Positions 9,833 through 20,877 of a stretch of DNA of 64,000 nt are shown one piece after another. The stretch spans positions 12,920,562-12,984,561 of the forward strand of contig OY783191.1 of the NCBI GenBank assembly GCA_963678675.1, written 5' to 3'. The notes beneath the pieces are model-generated. The model was not told where the DNA came from, did not search any database, and saw only the letters and a program-made list of their open reading frames with translations. Made by a program: the position numbers and the translations under genes. Numbering within the stretch: the stretch's first letter is position 1; every line of letters begins with the position of its first letter. Source of the DNA: Xiphydria camelus (lineage: Eukaryota; Arthropoda; Insecta; Hymenoptera; Xiphydriidae).

Positions 9833-10739
9833 TGAGTCCCCGGCCGTCGAAGGTCAGTGAGAACTGATGAAAACATTGAGAGAGTGAGAGCGTCCGTGCG
9901 CGAACAACCCAATTTATCAACCCGAAAGCGCGCAGCTGCTTTAAATGTGAAGATATCGTCGGTGCTTCGCATCCTTCACAAAGATTTACGCATACATCTG
10001 TACAAAATTCAGTTAGTGCAAGAATTGAAGCCGACGAACCCCGCTGATAGACTTTTATTCACTAACGAAATGCTGAACCGATTTCCAGCAGTCGATAACA
10101 TTTTATTTTCCGACGAGGCTCATTTCGATCTTAATGGCCATTAGGCCATGTCAATAACCAAAATTGTCGCTACTGGTTTAGAGAAAACCTTAACAGAAAC
10201 ATGAAAGGCCTCTGCATAGCCCCAAGGCCACGGTTTGGGCTGTAATGGCGGCATCCCGGCCGGAATAATCGGCCCGTTTTTTTTTCGAAGACCACCAAGG
10301 TCGCGCAATAACAATGAATTCTCAGCGTTATGTCAACATGATTCAAACTTTTTTCACTCCTGCTCTTCAACAATTTGACGGATACACTCAGGAAACTTGG
10401 TTCCAACAGGACGGAGCCACCTGCAATACTTCCAATCTTTCTGTGCCCGTCGTTCAGGCGCTTTTTCCAGGAAAATTGATTTCTCAAAGAGGAAATATTC
10501 AGTGACCCCTACGAAGCTCGGACCTGACTCCCTGCGTTGTTTTTATGGGGTATCTTAAAAGTCAAGTGTATCGCAACCGTCCCACACCACTGGAAGATCT
10601 AAAGAACAATATTCAGCACGAAATCGAAGCCATAACTGCAGACACTTGCCACCGCGTTATGGCCAATATGAGAGGTCGGATTCAGAAGTGCCAGGACAGA
10701 AATGGGGCATGTTTAGACAATGTAATCTTCACAATATAA
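9833..10739 (+). pseudogene. Mariner-like transposase, 3' part (DDE catalytic domain), decayed
   Basis: This continues the gene begun at 3,754. The segments in order are RTDENIERVRASVREQPN (linker helix-turn-helix), VDNILFSDEAHFDLNG (first catalytic Asp), GATCNT preceded by WFQQD (second Asp), SSDLTP (third Asp, expected in a DD34D-type site) and GYLKSQVYRNRPTPLEDLKN near the C-terminus, with a TAA at about 10,737. The frame is lost several times: a TAG at 10,141-10,143, a stop after TLTET, a shift before NSQRYVN and a TGA at 10,503. Together with the 5.8-kb insertion this makes the copy inactive. The order of motifs and the length fit a complete mariner transposase of about 340 residues. Confidence 0.85.
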
Positions 10740-11754
10740 ATTTCCACGAATTTCTGTAAATTTTAAGATAAAGTTGGTAAAATTGATCAGCTTGTTTGTT
10801 TTTAATTTCATTTCAAAAAGTTAACAACTCTTTGGACCACACTGTCGATTTCAAAAAAGTATTCTACTTCTCCGAAAATGTAAAGTACGGTTATCCTAAC
10901 AAATGCCAATTTTTCCATTTTCGCAATGAAATTGATTGTCTCGATGAATTCCTTATCACCATTCTGATTGAAAGATAGGTACTTTATCGCAAATATAAAT
11001 ATTAACGTAAATGTTAAATAACCGGTCCTTAGAAAGCTGTCTACATATTTCAATAATTATTACCTTTTCATTCGTGACTTTCCAGTTTACGTTGGTATAT
11101 AACTTTCATTAACCGAAATATAACGTTTAAGAAATTATTATGTAAATATGGGTAAATACTTCCTAAGAAGACAATTATCATTGAAATGAGTAATTACCTG
11201 ACAATGAATGCAAATGAAAGTGTCACTTTACCGACTGTTACCAATCGATTCATACTAAATTCAACATTTTTAAGCTGTGATGATAGAGTAGGTAGATTTT
11301 CTACGATAATAAATTTTCGAAGAGCAAATCAATTGAACCTGCAATTTCGTAATGTTTTGATAACTGTGCATAACTTTTAAGAACCTTAGAAATTGTTGGT
11401 TTAATATGGATACGGTTATTTCAAAATGCATGACAGGCATAGGCATCTATTGTGGCTGAAATATTGATCCATGCGGCGAGAGAGGATAAAGTACGAATGA
11501 CGATGGATGACTGCGACGCGGAAGAAGCCATCCGCGAATGGTTCGCAGGCAACAACAAATTGATTTCTTAGAAGTAGCAATGGCTGCTGAGGGGGTCTTC
11601 TATGTAGGGTACGAGAAATCACGAAATGAACTACGCAGGCTGTACGTCTTCCGTCGTTCGTTGTTAACGTCTTGCTCCGAACTGCCTCTGCACGACTCGC
11701 TGCCGAAACGTCACACAGTGGAGCCAAAGACCGGTTTTCTTGAGTACTCGGGGG
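10740..11754. other. No recognisable gene; 3' flank of mariner copy
   Basis: Several short open frames exist on both strands but none resembles a known family or has a credible coding context. The segment from about 11,440 to 11,730 is more GC-balanced than its surroundings and open on both strands; I could not identify it. Confidence 0.35.
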
Positions 11755-12187
11755 AAATTGAGTACTCGGGAGTTTTTGGGGTCGCTGATTACGAATCCAA
11801 AGTCGAAATTTCTAAAAACAATATGGCGGAAAGGTTTCTCAAAAATTGATTGAATCTGGGTGAAATTGAGTACTCGGGGGTTTTTGGGGTCCCTGATTAC
11901 GAATTCAAAGTCGAAATTTCGAAAAACAATATGGCGGATCCAATATGGCGGAAAGGTTTCTCAAAAATTGATCGAATCTGGGTGAAATTGAGTACTCGGG
12001 AGTTTTTGGGGTTGCTAATTATGAATCCAGTCAACATTTCGAAAAACAATATGGCGGGTCCAATATGGCGGAAAGGTTTCTCAAAAATTGATCGAATCTG
12101 GCTGAAATTGAGTACTCGGGGATTTTTAGGATCGCTGATTACGAATCCAAAGTCAAAATTTCGAAAAACAATGTGGCGGATTCAGTA
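11755..12187. repeat. Tandem repeat of 108-122 bp, four units
   Basis: Units begin with AAATTGAGTACTCGGG at 11,755, 11,863, 11,985 and 12,105. Each contains TTTTTGGGGTCGCTGATTAC, CAAAGTCGAAATTTC and AATATGGCGGA. The unit length is close to a multiple of three, which is why long open frames run through the array. The same phrases (CTGATCACGAATC, AATATGGCGGA) occur in the foldback element at 14.1-15.2 kb, so the array may have arisen from a member of that family. Confidence 0.85.
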
Positions 12188-12309
12188 GATATAGTTACCT
12201 TGTGTGCAAAATATTATTAGGCTTTCTTGCATGGTAAAGGGAGAATATAAAGGGTAAACCGTGCATAAAAAACATTTATTATAGAAACACAATCAGTTAA
12301 TTAAGTACA

Positions 12310-12770
12310 TGTTTAGTACTCTTCATCAGAGGAAGAATAGTCAGTTGCGTAATCACTTGATTCGGCCGTATCGTCACTAGAGGTTTCCTGACGTAGTCCA
12401 ACACTTGGTGCCTTTAATATTCGGACTGCTTCTGGTAGCAACGATTTTAATGGTTTGCAAGGTAATTTGCGCAAAATGGAAATATATGGGTCGGATGTTA
12501 ACAGCAATCGTAAAATGTCTTCCATAGTTTTTCGTCGAGAAGATTTTCTTGCAAAATCTCTTCTATACTTTTTAATACTTATTACTAGATTCTTGCACGT
12601 CTCCGGACATTTGCCCTATAGGTAAGATGGCACTCTATTATTTGTGCGCCATGAATTAAAATTTTATGCATGGAAGTTGGCATGTAGAACCACGGATATA
12701 GCTCTACCAAGTTGCGAGAAGTTTGTAAGGCATAATCGAGACTGCAAATTGTAACATGATCGCAAAAAAC
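12310..12770 (-). pseudogene. C-terminal fragment of an arthropod mobile-element protein
   Basis: Read on the minus strand from about 12,770: NLVELYPWFYMPTSMHKILI, then HGAQIIE and, after a frameshift near 12,610, KKYRRDFARKSSRRKTMEDI followed by LRLLLTSDPYISILRKLP and an acidic Ser-rich tail (SSDYATDYSSSDEEY) ending at the TAA at 12,313. The MHKILIHG and LLLTSDP phrases belong, as I recall, to a family of uncharacterised transposon proteins frequent in arthropods. Only the last 150 or so codons are present and at least one shift interrupts them. No TIRs were found to delimit the parent element. AATAAA follows at about 12,270 on this strand. Confidence 0.5.
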
Positions 12771-12841
12771 AAACTAAGCGTAATGTTCATATTTTTTTGA
12801 CAATATATATTTATATAGATAATTTCGAATTTCGAATTTTT

Positions 12842-12917
12842 AGGTGTACAACTTTGATCCGCCGTTTTCCTATATATGGTTTACGAAAAAAACGGCGGAA
12901 GCAAAGTTGTACATCTA
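12842..12917. repeat. Short hairpin (about 26-bp arms)
   Basis: TGTACAACTTTGATCCGCCG on the left pairs with CGGCGGAAGCAAAGTTGTACA on the right, with a short AT-rich loop containing TATATATGG. It could be a tiny MITE or the remnant of a TIR pair. No target duplication is evident. Confidence 0.65.
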
Positions 12918-13690
12918 ACAACTTCACCTACTAAAATTGATATAACTTAAAAAGTTGCAAATAGTTGCAGCCAACATTTTTAGGTCACTTAGACAAAGCC
13001 TTAAGGTATATGAAAATGCCAAAATGAAGGTGGGGTAAAGTGGGGCTTTTTTTGTAGGTCTAATTTCCGACATTTTTTTTTAAATGTGCAAGTTTTTCTA
13101 AAAGCGTACAGCATATTATTTTAAAAACAGTATATACACTTTCGACAGTGAGCAAAGTGCTTATGGAGGACCCAAATCAAGCTGGATAAAAGGGGAAAGT
13201 TATACTTCTACCCTAAAAATATCTACAAGCAGTCAACCTTTGTCTCAATATTAGACGTTTTTATGAAGAAACTGCATGTGGGCACTTTGGTACTCAATAA
13301 CCGACTCCTGAAGCCACTAAATAGTGCTATTCATGTTGATTATAATGCACTGGACGTATATCTGTTGAAATAACTTTTCAATAGTGCCCAAAACAAACTT
13401 TCATTTTTCGAATTTTGGCCAAGAAAACCGGTCTTTGGTCCCACTGTGCATCAGGTCAGTTTTCGGACCGGTAAGGATGGGTTTTCCCCATCATTCCGAT
13501 GGGGATCGGCAATAGAATAGCGACAAGTTGGCGATTGGGGACTACAGTGCCCCATTCACTGGTCAGCCCCGAACCGACTGCTAACACGTACCAGACCCGC
13601 GACCCATCTAGGTTTGTCCATACACTACACGAACCCGACTGCCAACGCGTATCCGACCCGCGAAACATCTAGGTTTTTGTAAATAGTCAC
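12918..13690. other. No gene; short degenerate direct repeat at 13,570-13,680
   Basis: Mostly AT-rich sequence without a recognised frame. Two copies of a phrase close to GACCCGCGA-CATCTAGGTTT occur about 65 bases apart near 13,597 and 13,660, both preceded by CGACTGC(T/C)AAC.CGTA. This region is GC-richer than its flanks. Confidence 0.4.
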
Positions 13691-13693
13691 GAT

Positions 13694-14020
13694 TGTTATC
13701 ACACATCATGCTACAAAACGTTCACCGCAGTTAAAAATGCGAAACTGAAGGAACTAAAGGAAACTAATGTTGAAGGTTTATACGTTGTGAAAAAAAGTAA
13801 CTTGAATGAAATTATTGAAACTACAGGCAATTCTACCTCTCCAAAGATAAGATCTCAACAGAAAAATATTATTAAGAATAAAAGAACAGGTATTTTAAAG
13901 AAAACTTGTATTTATTGTGATAAAGTGTATCGGTATGAAGGTAAAACTAGAATTGCTTTAACTTCGTGTTGTACAATATCATTTGAAAATAAAATAAAGC
14001 ACTATATGCTTCCATTTTAA
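13694..14020 (+). pseudogene. Zinc-finger N-terminal fragment of a PIN/CXC-type gene
   Basis: The frame open from 13,694 reads CYHTSCYKTFTAVKNA, then a Lys-rich spacer, then KTCIYCDKVYRYEGKT and SCC. A YH..CYK.FTA motif followed by a CxxC..(K).(Y/K).GK motif is the same order seen in the exon at 7,358 and its relatives. No start codon or upstream CxxC was found, and the frame ends at TAA (14,018) soon after SCCTISFENKIKHYM. I read it as a displaced fragment of the N-terminal half of a zinc-finger/PIN/CXC mobile-element gene; family placement is from motif memory. Confidence 0.42.
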
Positions 14021-14109
14021 AAGACTATACCTTGTTAACAAAAATTGTAAATATTGATTTTGTAGCAAAGGAAGTTTGTTATCATTCAATTTGTAGATTT
14101 AACAGTCAC

Positions 14110-15165
14110 AGAAAAAAAATGGGGTATACATTTGATGCGATATGTTATCCGTAGTAATTTTGCCTCCTGATCATGAATCCGGTGTCAAAATTTGGCCATC
14201 ACATTTTCTTTTAATCTCAAAAAAACCATCAAGAGATCATGATTTTCAAAAAGTTCATAATGGACTTAAACCAAATTCGGTGTAAGGGGTTTTCTGGGTC
14301 GCTGATCACGAATCTGAAGTCGGATTTCAAAAAGTCAAGATAGCGGATCCAATATGGCGGACGAGATTTTCGGAAATCGACGAATTCATGCCAAATTTGG
14401 TATAGGGGTTCTCTTTGGGTCGCTGATCACGAATCGGGTCATATTTCAAAAATTCAAGATGGCGGATGAAATATGGCGGACGAGAATTTCGAAAATTTTG
14501 AACTTTTGCAAATATAACTTCATATTCGTCATCAGCGACCGAAAAAATCCCCTATACCAAATTTGGCATGAATCCGTCAATTTTAGAAAATTTCGTCCGC
14601 CATATTAGATCCGCCATCTTGAATTCTTAAAATCTGATCAGATTCGTGATCAGCGACCCAAAAGAAACCCCTATACCAAATTTGGCATGAATTCGTCGAT
14701 TTTCTAAGTCTAAGTGCCAAAAAGTTAAAGTTGAGAAAATCGGCTGTTTAACTTAAACATGCCGTGGCACTTACACCTGGCGCGCCACTTTTCGACAAAT
14801 CGCAAAAGCCTCTACGTATGCTTTTGCACATAGACCCTTTTCAGATGCATTGGGGTTTGCACTTAAGACCGTTTTCGAGCAAAAAATATATTTTTGCAAA
14901 TATGGCACTTAGACCCTTTAGAAGTTATACTCTTCAATTGCTGAAATCCGACTTCAGATTCGTGATCAGCGACCCAGAAAACCCCTTACACCGAATTTGG
15001 TTTAAGTCAATTAACTTTTTGAAAATCATGATCTCTGGCTGGTTTTTTGAGATTAAAAAAAATGTGATGTGATGGTCAAATTTTGACACCGGATTCGTGA
15101 TCAGGAGGCAAAATTACTACGACTAACATATATCGCATCAAAAGTATACCTCACTTTTTTTGTGT
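14110..15165. mobile_element. Foldback element with GCGATATGTTATCCGTAGTA arms
   Basis: The left arm (14,110-14,345) is the inverse of 14,945-15,165: phrases such as TTTTGCCTCCTGATCATGAA, CTCAAAAAAACCATCAAGAG and GGGTTTTCTGGGTCGCTGAT recur reversed. Inside, 14,350-14,480 and 14,520-14,700 form a second inverted pair around AAGATGGCGGA. A partial direct copy of the right arm follows at 15,184-15,292. No protein is encoded. Confidence 0.75.
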
Positions 15166-15388
15166 GTGTGACTGTGTATAGTTTTTTCAGGTTAGAAAAA
15201 AATTGTGATGTGATGGCCAAATTTTAACACCGGATTCGTGATCAGGAGGCAAAATTACTACGGATAACATATATCGCATCAAATGTATAGGGCTCGTGCA
15301 TGCCCGAGTGGTGGCGCGGCAGTAGGCAATATTCAGTGCTACAGTGGCCGTCAACAGCATTAAATACGTTCCAAAGTGTGCCTTTATA

Positions 15389-15754
15389 CAGGATGTGCCG
15401 CCCAGAACCGACCAGTTGCAGGGATCTTGAAATTTACCTTCGGCCGGGCTTGGTCGGTACTGGAGTCATTTATACCGGTAGAAGTCGAGTCGGTAGTTAG
15501 AGTTGGTATCAATTCGGGAGATCGAAGCATCTAACCTCGAAATCGTGAATTTGTGAATAATGGAAATTACTCACCATTATTCACAAATTCACGATTTCGA
15601 GGTTAGACGCTTCGATCTCCCGAGTTGACATCAACTCTAACTACCGACTCGACTTCTACCGGTATAAATGACTCGAGTACCGACCAAGCCCGGTCGAAGG
15701 TCAAGCAAGGTTGCAAGGTCCCTGCAACTGTGCGATTCTGCGCGGGACATCCTG
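15389..15754. mobile_element. 366-bp MITE/hairpin, CAGGATGT ends, TA target
   Basis: Ends are CAGGATGT and ACATCCTG with TA on both sides (15,387-15,388 and 15,755-15,756). The two halves are almost fully complementary from the ends to a loop near 15,560-15,580, including TCGGTAGTTAGAGTTGGTAT and ATTCGGGAGATCGAAGC. The phrase TTCGGGAGATCGAAG recurs at 23,688, 27,557 and (inverse) 27,867, which links it to the foldback element around 23.5-28.0 kb. Confidence 0.85.
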
Positions 15755-15917
15755 TACACCCAGCATCTCAGATTCTGTCGCTAGTGATTGTCTAAAATGT
15801 CATTTTTAAACATACTAGCTAATGAACAATTACTTCTCATGCCCTCATTAGCTACGGTGGCATTTACTTTCATTAATGAAAACCTGAGGATTGATTAATC
15901 AGTGGTTAGTACGTTTA

Positions 15918-16235
15918 AAAAAACACAAAATGTGTCACGGGACGCCTGTTAGATGTGAAACATCGAAATTCTTCTTTGTAGAAAGTATGCGATAGGAAGG
16001 ATGGACCACATGTCCGTCGAAAGAACACGTGCGCCAGTGCGCATTTGTATTTATGACTGTGATACTATTAAACGGTACGAACCGTTGTGTCTAATTCAAA
16101 AAGCGCATTTATTTTACTCTCTCTTAACTCTGCCATCGGTCGCTGTTCCGTCTCGCGATAAACGGAATAAAAAGAAGAATTTTGATGTTTCACATCTAAC
16201 AGGCGTCCCGTGACGCATTTTGTGTTTTTTGTGTG
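15918..16235. mobile_element. Foldback MITE of about 315 bp
   Basis: AAACACAAAATGTGTCACGG plus the next 40 bases (to about 15,980) pair with 16,168-16,230 (GGCGTCCCGTGACGCATTTT and neighbours). The arms are about 60 bases with few mismatches. The centre is unique and more GC-rich, without a recognised gene. The target duplication was not resolved. Confidence 0.7.
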
Positions 16236-16813
16236 ACTGTGTTATCATATCGAAAACCTATAGTCCAGTCAAATTAAACATGAAAAGGGGGTGAACGCTG
16301 CATCAAATCAGGTATTCTTGCTTTTTTTATATGTTGTTTATGATGAAAAGGCAATGTTAAATCCAAGTTTTCGACCTCGACAGACGACCGGGTCATTGTC
16401 AAAAATTAAGAAAATCTCGAAATTGTTGACATTTTTTCAGTTTTTGTCGATTTTGACCCGGAAGGACTGGTTTTTCATGAAAGATCTTTAAATGACTCTT
16501 TTGAAGTAGATTAAATTTGCAACCATCTGAGAGCTAAACGGTTATTGTAGGTCCAATAGTTTCGGAGATACAGCTCTTCCAAATTTGGCCAATTGTTCAA
16601 GTTACACGATTTTTAGCAAAATTTCATCATTTTCAGAAGTATTTATGTTTGTGAAGTTTTATTTCTATTACTTGCTAATTCGTCGAGTTGGATTTTTCCA
16701 TCGGCGTTTTTACCGTTTATAATGGTTTTATTGGGACCCAAATTGTGACTTGTGGGCAGAATAAGCCTAGATAATGTCCTATTCTATTGGCCAGTTATAC
16801 TCATTTATTTAGA

Positions 16814-17350
16814 ATGTCGGAGCCCGGGAGTTCGGCACAAGTTTGTTTTATTTGTCGCGGGAGTTTGAATGAGGGTGAAGTGGTGACGGTAAAGGCGAGA
16901 GGGATACAAAACCTTCTGGCGTCCAGTATTTCATTGAAAAATCGAGAAGACGAGCGTTTATTGAAACGTGTGAACGAGATTTATGTGCATACTGCTTGCC
17001 AGAAAAGATACACCAACCTCAAGTTAATAGCAGCAGCAGCAGCAGTTAGTAGAGCACTGTTTTCTATGCGGAGATTGAACTACAGAACGGTTCATCGAAA
17101 AATGCTGAGAGCAGTAAAAAAACGAGGTGATGAGTGGGTCTTAAAAATTAAAGATCGCTTTTCTGATGACACTGACTTGGTAGCAGTAGATGCGAGATAT
17201 CACCGATTTTGCCAAAAGAAACTCTACTTGCCCCGAACACAAGAAGCTGTGAACAGGGGAGGTCGTAAGCACACCACGATTGAGGATGCCATGGAACAAA
17301 TTTTTTCCTCACTCATGCCCATTTCGAGGCCTTTTCCAACCTATTTTTAG
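16814..17350 (+). CDS. Zinc-finger mobile-element protein, N-terminal part
   Basis: I start at the first ATG, 16,814 (MSEPGSSAQVCFICRGSL); the longer open frame upstream has no ATG. A CFIC pair at residues about 11-14 is followed by GEVVTVKARGIQNLLASSIS, EDERLLKRVNE, then YVHTACQKRYTN (a second Cys/His pair), RTVHRKMLRAVKKRGDEWVL and VAVDARYHRFCQKKLY (a third). This order (CxxC, LLKR..E.YVH..C...YT, R..DEW, D..AVDARYH..C) is typical of the N-terminal half of long arthropod mobile-element proteins that end with HAFTGCDTT and CXC domains; that relation is from memory. The frame closes at TAG (17,348) with a short unrelated tail, so the C-terminal half is absent. It overlaps no neighbour gene; its mirror copy is at 17,681-17,509. 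Confidence 0.6.
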   Translation: MSEPGSSAQVCFICRGSLNEGEVVTVKARGIQNLLASSISLKNREDERLLKRVNEIYVHTACQKRYTNLKLIAAAAAVSRALFSMRRLNYRTVHRKMLRAVKKRGDEWVLKIKDRFSDDTDLVAVDARYHRFCQKKLYLPRTQEAVNRGGRKHTTIEDAMEQIFSSLMPISRPFPTYF

Positions 17351-17508
17351 AACGTAAGATGGCGTTTTTTCCGCGTGACACTGACCGGGAGTCCGCAGGC
17401 TGTCAAAAGATTGCTTAGTCCGAAGTGGGTCCTTTTTCCAAACTGATAAACACAACCTAGATGCCTACTGCCTAGATGCACATAGGAAGAAGTGTGTTGC
17501 TCTCGCAC

Positions 17509-17681
17509 AGAAATTTCGTTCACACGTTTCAATAAACGCTCGTCTTCTCGATTTTTCAATGAAATACTGGACGCCAGAAGGTTTTGTATCCCTCTCGCCT
17601 TTACCGTCACCACTTCACCCTCATTCAAACTCCCGCGCCAAATAAAACACAAACTTGTGCCGAAGTCCCGGGCTCCGACAT
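17509..17681 (-). pseudogene. Mirror copy of the zinc-finger gene start, broken
   Basis: The right arm repeats the ATG (17,681) and reads the same GEVVTVKARGIQNLLASSIS text, but a 2-base insertion near 17,648 shifts the frame after the first dozen codons, and the CFIC motif is changed to CFIW. It breaks off at the arm border after RVNEIS. It is a nonfunctional inverted duplicate of 16,814-16,985. Confidence 0.75.
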
Positions 17682-19152
17682 TCTAAATAAATGAGTATAA
17701 CTGGCCAATAGAATGGGACATTATCTACGCTTATTCTACCTATAAGTCCTGATTTGGGTCCCAATAAAACCATTATAAACGGTAAAAACGCCGATGGAAA
17801 AATCCAACTCGACGAATTAGCAAGTAATAGAAATAAAACTTCACAAACATAAATACTTCTGAAAATGATGAAATTATGCTAAAAATCGTGTAACTTGAAA
17901 AATTGGCCAAATTTTGAAAAGCTGTATCTTCGAAACTATTGAACCTACAATAACCGTTCAGGTCTCAAATTGTTGCAAATTTAATCTACTTCAAAAGTGA
18001 TTTAAAGATCTTTCATGAAAAACCAGTCCTTCCGGGTCAAAATCGACAAAAACTGAAAAAATGTCAACAATTTCGAGATTTTCTTCATTTTTGACAATGA
18101 CCCGGTCGTCTGTCGAGGTCGAAAACTTGGATTTAACATTGCCTTTTCATCATAAACAACATATAAAAAAAGCCAGAATACCTGATTTGATGCATTGTTC
18201 AATGTCTAATTTGATTGGACTAATATAGTAAATTAAATAAACGAAAAATGCCAAAAGGAATTTGGCATTTAAGTAGGGATTTACATAGGCGTGCAATGGC
18301 AGAACTATTCGATTTTATCAAGTGATATTTAAAAAAAAACAGAATTATTATTTTTTATCTCATATTCATAATTTGTATTTGTAATTTTATTTTGAACTTC
18401 ACTCTGAGAATGATATTAAAGAAACACCTGGCTAGGGGAGGATGACGTGGAACAAGAGATGACGCTGGATATTTTCCGAGGCCCGTGCCTAAATCCAGGT
18501 GTTACATTTTCCGGATCGGTCATGTATTGAATTCGTCATTTCTCCCCTTTACAAAGCTGATTTAATATTCTAAGTATAGCGGTATCTATTACAATGGGTA
18601 TTGTGGTAAGCGGTTCATTACGACTCGTCCGGCAATTAACCCTTCAGGGAAAATTGCGGGATTGCGAGCTCATTAACTAACGAGCCTAGATTCGCCGAAA
18701 CATATCCCCGCAACCGACCTGTACAATGTAGGACAGTCATTAGATACTTTTTTGCTTGCAAAAGGTTGCGGAGCTTTGAAACTTGGAAGCAATGCAGACT
18801 TGGAGGTCCTTAACATGCACTTAAGTTTACGGCCTCGTGTTGTCTTGAAAAAATGGCGGTGAAAATCAGTTTCTGGTTTATATCTTGGTTCCTCTAGGTT
18901 TTAGAAAAAATAGGTTTTGTGTGTATGTGTGTGTGAGACAAGTTGAAGAGGATAAATTTGGCTACAAAATCGCTATCTTGAGTTTTTTTTTGTCAGGCTA
19001 ATAGTTTCAGAGTTACAGGACCGAACAGTGGGGTGAGTTTTTCAAAATCCCGTATAAGCTGCATTTACATGTTATTTTTCACACATTATGTATAAATTAA
19101 CCTACCTAAAGTTTTTTAGTGCAGTAAAATAATAACAACTTAGATTATCAAC

Positions 19153-19983
19153 TTATTTCAAGTGGAGTAGTACCGCTTTCAAGCTTAATTTGGAAGAGTC
19201 AATAAACAAACGCCACTCATCTGTATCATATTCATGCCCAAGCGTCTTCATAACAGAATGGACATCATTACAAAATACAAGTCCGTCTTCCATAGAGAAG
19301 AAATTCTCAAATTCTGCATGGGGATTACGATAAAAAGCAATTTTTATTCCACTCTAAAGAAGATTCCAGTCTTTTAATCTGAAACCTAGAAGTTCGGCTT
19401 GCTTCTTAGACAACTTTAAATCGCGGACGAGGTCGTTGAGGTCTGCTTGACTTAAAAGATGCAGCATACAAGAAGACGAATCTGGTTGAAATGTTGGATT
19501 CAAATCCATATTTTCGCCTGAAAAACTTTCTTCGTTTACTTCGTCATCAGCACTTTCATCGTCGCTTAGTATCATGTTTTGTTGAGGTTCAGGCACAGGT
19601 AATTCCGGACTGTGAGGTACTGATCTCAGTGCAGATAGAATATTAGGATATTTTACAGTATGTTTGGATTTAGAAGTTATACCACTTATATTTGTAAGAC
19701 AAAAATAGCAATCGGTAATATGGTCTGATGGTTCCCTTCAAATCATAGGAATAGCAAAAGGCATATGTCGTTTACCTTTTGCCCACGCTGTAAGAAGACT
19801 GACACACGTAACACAGCAAATATGGGGAGCCCAGCTTTTGTCTTCATCACCTATTTTACACTTGAAATACTGCTCATAGCATTTTTTAAGGAGAGGTGAG
19901 AAAGACCGTTTTTGATATTTAAATGTCAATTCGCCACAAATGTAGCAAAAAGAGTTCGGGTGGTTTACACATTTCCTTGGCAT
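19153..19983 (-). pseudogene. Uncharacterised arthropod TE protein, N-terminal half, two stops
   Basis: The ATG at 19,983 starts MPRKCVNHPNSFCYICGELT, then KSWAPHICCVTCVSLLTAW, MPFAIPMI, CYFCLTNISG, KHTVKYPN, an acidic stretch, LSQADLNDLVRDLKLSKKQA and, near the end, DEWRLFIDSSKLSLKAVLLH. The frame is continuous over 270 codons except for a TGA right after MPFAIPMI (expected Trp) and a TAG after KDWNLL. Four CxxC-type pairs form a zinc-binding N-terminal domain. The reading ends at about 19,153, just where the parent protein would continue, so the copy has lost its C-terminal half by deletion. It is 45-60% like the gene at 24,856-26,834 by eye in the conserved blocks. Confidence 0.75.
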
Positions 19984-20750
19984 TTTTACAGGTGATTAAA
20001 TGTTCGCAGTTTCACTACAATAGCTTGAACGCACAACAGCGTAACACTCTTCAAAACGTTAACAAAGTCTGCGTATATGTTCATTCACCGAGCTCTAGCC
20101 GACAACTGAAACAACAAGAAATGCTATCTAGGAATGAGAACTACATACTTGCAGGTCTTAACACGTCAAGACTTGTTCCGTGAGATACGCGAAGCACAAT
20201 TTAATATATTTGTACTTTCAAAAAGTTATTGTTACACTACACAAATAATGAAATAGCAATGCCTGACACAGGTTTTTTGTTAAATGTCTCTTATAGTACA
20301 TATATATGCATGCATATTTTAGGTGGAGAAGCGAATATACTGGAACATAAAAACTAAGGGTGATAGAGAAATTTTGAAAACATAATTGATTTCAACGTGC
20401 AAAAGTTTATGGGAATTAGGCATTTTTGTGCTTGAGACAAAAATCTTGTTAACCAGTGTTATTTATGACTAGTTTGTGGATTATTGGTAAAACGTACCAT
20501 GCTAATACCGCTTTTACTAGATTAAAAATAGTTCGCCCTATTGTTGGGTCCTGTAACTCGGAAACTATTGGCTTGACAAAAAAACTCAAGATAGCGATTT
20601 TGTAGCAAAATTTATTCTCTTCAACATGCTTCACAAAACCTATTTTTTCTAAAACCTACAGGAACCAAGATATAAATAAAAAACTGATTTTGACTGACAT
20701 TTTTTCAAGATGGTGGCGCGAGCGACGGTCGCACGAGGTTGCAAACCTAA

Positions 20751-20877
20751 GGCCCAGTTCCACAACTCCGGTTTAACTATAATCCTTGGTTGGTTGCTAT
20801 GATGCCAGCTTTGCTATTGGCTACTCCGTAGAAACTAACCAGAGATTATAGTTAAATTTGAGTTGTGGAACTGGGCC
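20751..20877. mobile_element. 127-bp PIF/Harbinger-type MITE
   Basis: Starts GGCCCAGTTCCACAACTC and ends with its complement GAGTTGTGGAACTGGGCC; complementarity extends to about 45 bases. It is flanked by TAA on the left (20,748-20,750) and CAA on the right (20,878-20,880), a TWA-type 3-bp target with one change. The other arm of the host transposon (18,820-18,830, ACTTAAGTT) is the empty site. The ends resemble those of the Harbinger element at 33,617. Confidence 0.82.

Larger units (their letters stand above)
16258..18228. mobile_element. Inverted-repeat element carrying a zinc-finger gene start in each arm
   Basis: Left arm 16,258-16,985 and right arm 17,509-18,228 are reverse complements with few differences, separated by about 520 bases. 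The arm ends read TATAGTCCAGTCAAATTA on the left and TTGATTGGACTAATATAG on the right. Each arm contains a noncoding stretch and the first 60 or so codons of the same gene. Because the coding start lies inside the arms, the inverted structure arose after, or by copying of, a gene-bearing element, not from simple TIRs. Confidence 0.85.

Noticed and set aside
11538..12188. Two adjacent long open frames on the plus strand
   Set aside because: They run through the 108-122-bp tandem array, whose unit length keeps the frame open; the repeated peptide has no family resemblance.
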